64,000 nt of DNA from Akkermansia muciniphila (lineage in GTDB: Bacteria > Verrucomicrobiota > Verrucomicrobiia > Verrucomicrobiales > Akkermansiaceae): the NCBI GenBank assembly GCA_945888515.1, contig CAMDAD010000001.1, positions 62,001 through 126,000 on the forward strand, read 5' to 3'. The translations under genes were made by a program, and so were the position numbers. This document shows positions 59,947-64,000 of this stretch, piece by piece. Under the pieces are notes generated by a model, which saw only the letters and a program-made list of their open reading frames with translations, did not search any database and was not told where the DNA came from. Numbering within the stretch: position 1 is the first letter of the stretch; each line of letters starts with the position of its first letter.

Positions 59947-62397
59947 TCAACCCACCACCTCTACGGTTTCCGCAGTAGTTTCTTCCATCTCGCGGTAATC
60001 GGCTTTGGTGATCTTTGCCCACCACAACACGAGCGCGGAGGCCACAAAAATCGAAGAGTAGGTGCCAACCATGATACCGATCAAAATCATGAGCGAGAAA
60101 TCGCGCATGGACTGACCGCCGAAAAGATAGAGAGCTCCCACCGAGAACAAGGTCGCTCCGGACGTAAGCACCGTTCGCGACAAAGTGGCGTTGATCGCCT
60201 CGTTCATGATGTCTTTCAGCGTGCCAGTGCTGAAGCGGAGTTGCTCGCGAATTCTATCGAAAATGATGACGGTATCGTTAATCGAATAACCAGCAATCGT
60301 TAGAATCGCTGCAATATGAATGAGCGAAAGCTGATTCCCGAAAATCACCACCAAACCGCAGCAGATGATCACGTCGTGGAACAAGGCGACGATGGCACCC
60401 ACCGCAAAGGACAGTCGGTAGCGCAAGCTGACATAGAGGAAAATCAACACCATGCCCATGAACAGGGCGATGGCGGAATCTCGCAGAAACTCCTCTCCCA
60501 GCAATGCAGAGACTTCTCCGCGGCTTGGTTTACCAATTTGAGAAAGTTCAGGAAACGCCTGAGTCATGGATGCTTCGATGAGCTCTACGTCCTCTTTGTC
60601 ACAACGTATGGTGAGCAAACGTCCCGTCACCAGATTCTTCTCCTCTTGTGGGGTCGCCGATTTTTTCAAAGAGAGTCCTTTGATCATTCGGTCCACTTCC
60701 GTGAACGGTAGACCCTCTTTTTCTCCGATGGTGTAGGTGATGATCGTTCCTCCGGTAAAGTCGATGCCCAGCGATTTTTCTTTTTTCACCGCATAGACAC
60801 CGAGCGAGGCGATCACCAAGCCGAAGGAAATCATGGCCGCTACACCGCGTTTGCCGAGGAAGTCAAAATTCGTGGCTTTCACGAGGTTGGCAAACTTGAA
60901 GGTTTTGATCATGTTCTTATCGATGAACCAGCGGAACAACACGCGTGTCACTAAGATCGAGGCGAACATTGATGCCACCAGACCGATGGTCAGAGTGATG
61001 GCGAAACCTTTCACTGTGCCACTGGCGCGCCAGAAGAGCACGATGGCCGTGATGAGCGAGGTGAAGTTCGAGTCAAAAATCGCCGTGAAGGCTTTTTCGT
61101 ATGCGAGTGCCAGGGCGTTTTTCAGCGATTTACCCGCGGCGATTTCCTCACGCAGACGTTCGTAGATCAGCACGTTCGCATCCACCGCCATGCCGATCGT
61201 CAGCACGATACCGGCGATACCAGGCAGCGAGAAAGCAAAGCCGAACATCGCCATGATACCGAAGAGCATGACCGTATTGATGACCAGACCGACCAAGGCC
61301 ACAAGACCCGCAAAGCGGTAGTAAAGCAGAATGAAAACAAACGTGGCTGCCAATCCGAGAAGGCCCGACATCACACCCTGCTTCACCACAGCGGCACCGA
61401 GCGTGGGCGAAACCGTGCGCTCTTCATCAATCTTGAGCGGGTTATTGATCGGGTTCATCAGGTTTTTCGCGAGGGAAACGGCTTCTCCCTCGGCATTCAA
61501 GCCGGTGATCTGGAACTGTTTACCCAGCGGCACTTGCTGCACCGTGGGAGCGCTGATGCAACGACCATCCAGCACGATGGCGATCTTATCGCGACCCTCC
61601 GCCATCGGCGATGTCAGGGCGATCATCTTGTCCTCACCTTCGCCATTGAGAGTGATGTCCACACGACCGCCGCCCATGGGATCGGGGGTGGCACGCACAA
61701 TGTTGTTGCCCTGCACGGCGGGACGGCGATTGAGAAGGATATTGCGGGTGAGTTCCTTCTCCTGGGGAGTGCCTTCTTCTACTTTGTAAACGAAGGGAAA
61801 CACCTTGTATCCGGGCTCGATGTGATCACCAGCAGCCACCTGATCGGCGAGTAGATCGGACTGCGGATGAACCTCGCGCAGTTCGAGCTTCGCGGCTTCC
61901 TGCAGCTTCTTACGAATGGCTTCCGAATCCTCCGGCTTCACGCCCGGCATTTGCACGACGAAACGATCCACGCCTTGACGGAAAATCACAGGCTCGGCGA
62001 TGCCCGATTCATTGAGGCGCTTTTCGATGATGACGATGGCATTGTCCGTATCCTCCTCCGTTACGGCGATCTTGTTGCCGTTTTCATCGTCGCGCGGCTG
62101 CACCTGCATGGTGAAAGATGAACCCCCGACAATATCGATCGCGCCCTTGAGTTTTTTCTCCAGAGGGAGCAAGGCGATGACGCAGAGCAAGGTGACCAGC
62201 ACCAGCAAGACAGAGCCGACATCGCGCTTGCGGCGCTCATGGTCCGTGGCGAAATACCAACCGAAAAGGATCAAGAGCAACAAGCCATAAGAGAACAAGG
62301 CCAGCGGCTCAGTCGTGACTTTTTCCATCCATGTGGGAAACGACAATTTGTTCAGCCAATCGGGCAACACAGCGAGAAGAGGAGGAAGGGACGTCAT
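59947..62397 (-). CDS. secDF: Fused protein translocase subunits SecD-SecF
   Basis: IGMAVDANVLIYERLREEI; GIDFTGGTIITYTIG; GYSINDTVIIFDRIRE. Confidence 0.95.
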   Translation of the reverse strand: MTSLPPLLAVLPDWLNKLSFPTWMEKVTTEPLALFSYGLLLLILFGWYFATDHERRKRDVGSVLLVLVTLLCVIALLPLEKKLKGAIDIVGGSSFTMQVQPRDDENGNKIAVTEEDTDNAIVIIEKRLNESGIAEPVIFRQGVDRFVVQMPGVKPEDSEAIRKKLQEAAKLELREVHPQSDLLADQVAAGDHIEPGYKVFPFVYKVEEGTPQEKELTRNILLNRRPAVQGNNIVRATPDPMGGGRVDITLNGEGEDKMIALTSPMAEGRDKIAIVLDGRCISAPTVQQVPLGKQFQITGLNAEGEAVSLAKNLMNPINNPLKIDEERTVSPTLGAAVVKQGVMSGLLGLAATFVFILLYYRFAGLVALVGLVINTVMLFGIMAMFGFAFSLPGIAGIVLTIGMAVDANVLIYERLREEIAAGKSLKNALALAYEKAFTAIFDSNFTSLITAIVLFWRASGTVKGFAITLTIGLVASMFASILVTRVLFRWFIDKNMIKTFKFANLVKATNFDFLGKRGVAAMISFGLVIASLGVYAVKKEKSLGIDFTGGTIITYTIGEKEGLPFTEVDRMIKGLSLKKSATPQEEKNLVTGRLLTIRCDKEDVELIEASMTQAFPELSQIGKPSRGEVSALLGEEFLRDSAIALFMGMVLIFLYVSLRYRLSFAVGAIVALFHDVIICCGLVVIFGNQLSLIHIAAILTIAGYSINDTVIIFDRIREQLRFSTGTLKDIMNEAINATLSRTVLTSGATLFSVGALYLFGGQSMRDFSLMILIGIMVGTYSSIFVASALVLWWAKITKADYREMEETTAETVEVVG

Positions 62398-62432
62398 GTG
62401 CATACGTGGGTAAAGTTCTGGAAAATGATCGA

Positions 62433-62756
62433 TCAAGCGTCTTTTTTCACCACCAAGGCGACGGCCGTTTTATCGAACTCGACCATGGTGCTATCCGCGA
62501 TTTTGATCACTACAGTTTTTTCCTTGATGTTATGGACTAGACCGTGAATGCCAGCAGTGGTCACGACCTTGTCGCCGGTCTGCATGGATTCGATGCGCTG
62601 TTGTAGTTCCTTGCGCTGGCGTTGTTGGGGGCGGATGAGCAGGAAGTAGAACATGACCACCATCAATCCCATCATCAGCAGGCCTTGGTAGCCGGGACCG
62701 GAGCTAGGAGCAGCGCCGCTGGTTTGAGCGAGAGTGGATAGAAAGGATGATATCAT
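62433..62756 (-). CDS. yajC: Preprotein translocase subunit YajC
   Basis: MMGLMVVMFYFLLIRPQQRQRKE. Confidence 0.93.
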   Translation of the reverse strand: MISSFLSTLAQTSGAAPSSGPGYQGLLMMGLMVVMFYFLLIRPQQRQRKELQQRIESMQTGDKVVTTAGIHGLVHNIKEKTVVIKIADSTMVEFDKTAVALVVKKDA

Positions 62757-63880
62757 GATTGTTTGAGGTAACGTTTGATGAAGGAATTCTTGAAAGACAC
62801 AAAGGTCCCGTTGGCGATGGCTTGGCGCGCATCGCTCACGAGGCGCAAATAGAAATGCAGATTATGGAAAGAAAGCAACCGTAAAGAGAGAATTTCTCCC
62901 GCACGGAACAGATGGCGGATGTAGGAGCGGGAAAAGCGGGCCACGTGAGGGTGGGCCGTTTCGCAGAGCGGACGAGGGTCGCGGGCGAAGGCGAGGTTCT
63001 TGATTTGGATCGGTCCATCGAGGGTAAAGGCGGTGCCGTGACGGGCCACGCGGGTGGGCATCACGCAGTCAAACATGTCCACCCCCCGGCCTATCATCTC
63101 CAAAATCTGCGGCGGCGTGCCCAGCCCCATCGCGTAGCGCGGCTTGTTTTCCGGCAAAAACGGCACCGCGTTGTCGATGGCGCGAAACATTTCCTCCTCC
63201 GGCTCGCCGACGCTCACCCCGCCGACCGCGTAGCCATCGAAGTCCATCGCCGCCAGCTCAGTGGCCGACTGCGCACGCAGATCCGCGTAGATGGAGCCCT
63301 GGACGATGCCGAAATGGTGCTGCCGTCCCGTGCCCGAGCGCGGCTCGTGCTGCGTCACCCAGTCCTTGCAGCGCCGGGCCCAGCGTGTGGTGAGGGCGAG
63401 CGACTCCGCTGCGTATTTTTCCTCGCAGGGATACGGCGGGCATTCATCAAACAGCATGGCGATGTCCGAGCCGATCGCCGCCTGGATCTCCATGCTGAGC
63501 TCGGGAGTGAGCATCATTTTCGAGCCATCGAGGTGGTTTTGAAACCGCACGCCGTCTTCGGTAATCTTGCGCAATTTCGCCAGTGACCAGACCTGGAAGC
63601 CGCCGGAGTCCGTGAGGATGGGCTTATCCCAGGAGGCGAACTGGTGCAGGCCGCCCATGTCCTTGATCAGCTCGTGCCCCGGGCGCAGCCAGAGGTGGTA
63701 GGTATTTCCCAGGATGATCTGCGCGCCGAGGGCATCGAGGTCATCGGGATGCAAGGTCTTCACCGAGCCCTGCGTGCCCACCGGCATGAAAATCGGCGTC
63801 TCCACCGTGCCATGCGGCAGATCAAGACGCCCCAAACGCGCTTTGGATTCGGGATCGGTCTGGAGCAGGGTAAACGGCAC
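62753..63880 (-). CDS. tgt: tRNA-guanine transglycosylase
   Basis: TPIFMPVGTQGSVKTLHPDDLDALGAQIILGNTYHLWLRPG. Confidence 0.96.
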   Translation of the reverse strand: MPFTLLQTDPESKARLGRLDLPHGTVETPIFMPVGTQGSVKTLHPDDLDALGAQIILGNTYHLWLRPGHELIKDMGGLHQFASWDKPILTDSGGFQVWSLAKLRKITEDGVRFQNHLDGSKMMLTPELSMEIQAAIGSDIAMLFDECPPYPCEEKYAAESLALTTRWARRCKDWVTQHEPRSGTGRQHHFGIVQGSIYADLRAQSATELAAMDFDGYAVGGVSVGEPEEEMFRAIDNAVPFLPENKPRYAMGLGTPPQILEMIGRGVDMFDCVMPTRVARHGTAFTLDGPIQIKNLAFARDPRPLCETAHPHVARFSRSYIRHLFRAGEILSLRLLSFHNLHFYLRLVSDARQAIANGTFVSFKNSFIKRYLKQS

Positions 63881-63940
63881 AGGCGGATGTAAGGGGAAAA
63901 TGCGGACAATGAAAAGCGGGATTTTGACGGGAGGTAGGAT

Positions 63941-64000
63941 ATGTATCCGTCATCACGATTTATGAAAGGAGGACAGCGCTTCCAGCCTGTCTCGGCAAAC
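63941..64000 (+). CDS. Possible 5' end of a gene running off the right edge
   Basis: ATG at 63941, open to window end (MYPSSRFMKGGQRFQPVSAN); divergent from tgt. Confidence 0.3.
   Translation, partial: MYPSSRFMKGGQRFQPVSAN

Overview
64-kb window of a Gram-negative bacterial chromosome; gene content and style suggest Verrucomicrobiota/PVC, but this is inference only. Almost all genes in the left half are on the minus strand. (1) ~0.3-11 kb: accessory island of nucleotidyltransferase-type toxin-antitoxin modules (MNT/HEPN = MntA/HepT, AbiEii-like, DUF6036-like, DUF5615/DUF433). Many are truncated, and they are separated by 7-bp tandem arrays (GGAGGTC / AGAGGTC) and other short repeats. (2) 11-21 kb: polysaccharide / nucleotide-sugar locus (WecG-type GT, DegT aminotransferase, gmd, fcl, ugd, uxs, glf) with another NTase pair inserted in it. 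(3) 21-28.4 kb: outer-membrane-type protein and a 2051-aa Calx-beta-like repeat protein. (4) 28.5-64 kb: mostly housekeeping (rlmN, lpxK, rph, prs, prfC, recF, GH13, Opp-type ABC, NAGS-like, Mn/Zn ABC + DtxR/MntR, UvrD/PcrA, AGCS symporter, ExbBD-TonB, gatCA, secDF, yajC, tgt). Main finding: a ~150-bp leader repeated at both edges of the toxin-antitoxin island (549-698 and 9287-9436), with a divergent third copy in front of glf (20634-20783). Each copy has a GTTCA-N8-TGAAC palindrome about 105-115 bp upstream of an ops-like element (GGCGGTAGCGT exact in the glf copy), which suggests RfaH/NusG-paralogue antitermination of the polysaccharide operons and an island bounded by duplicated operon leaders. 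Second finding: HepT toxin genes are repeatedly cut off at repeat junctions while their MntA antitoxins survive. All calls are from reading the sequence and supplied translations; no database search was run.
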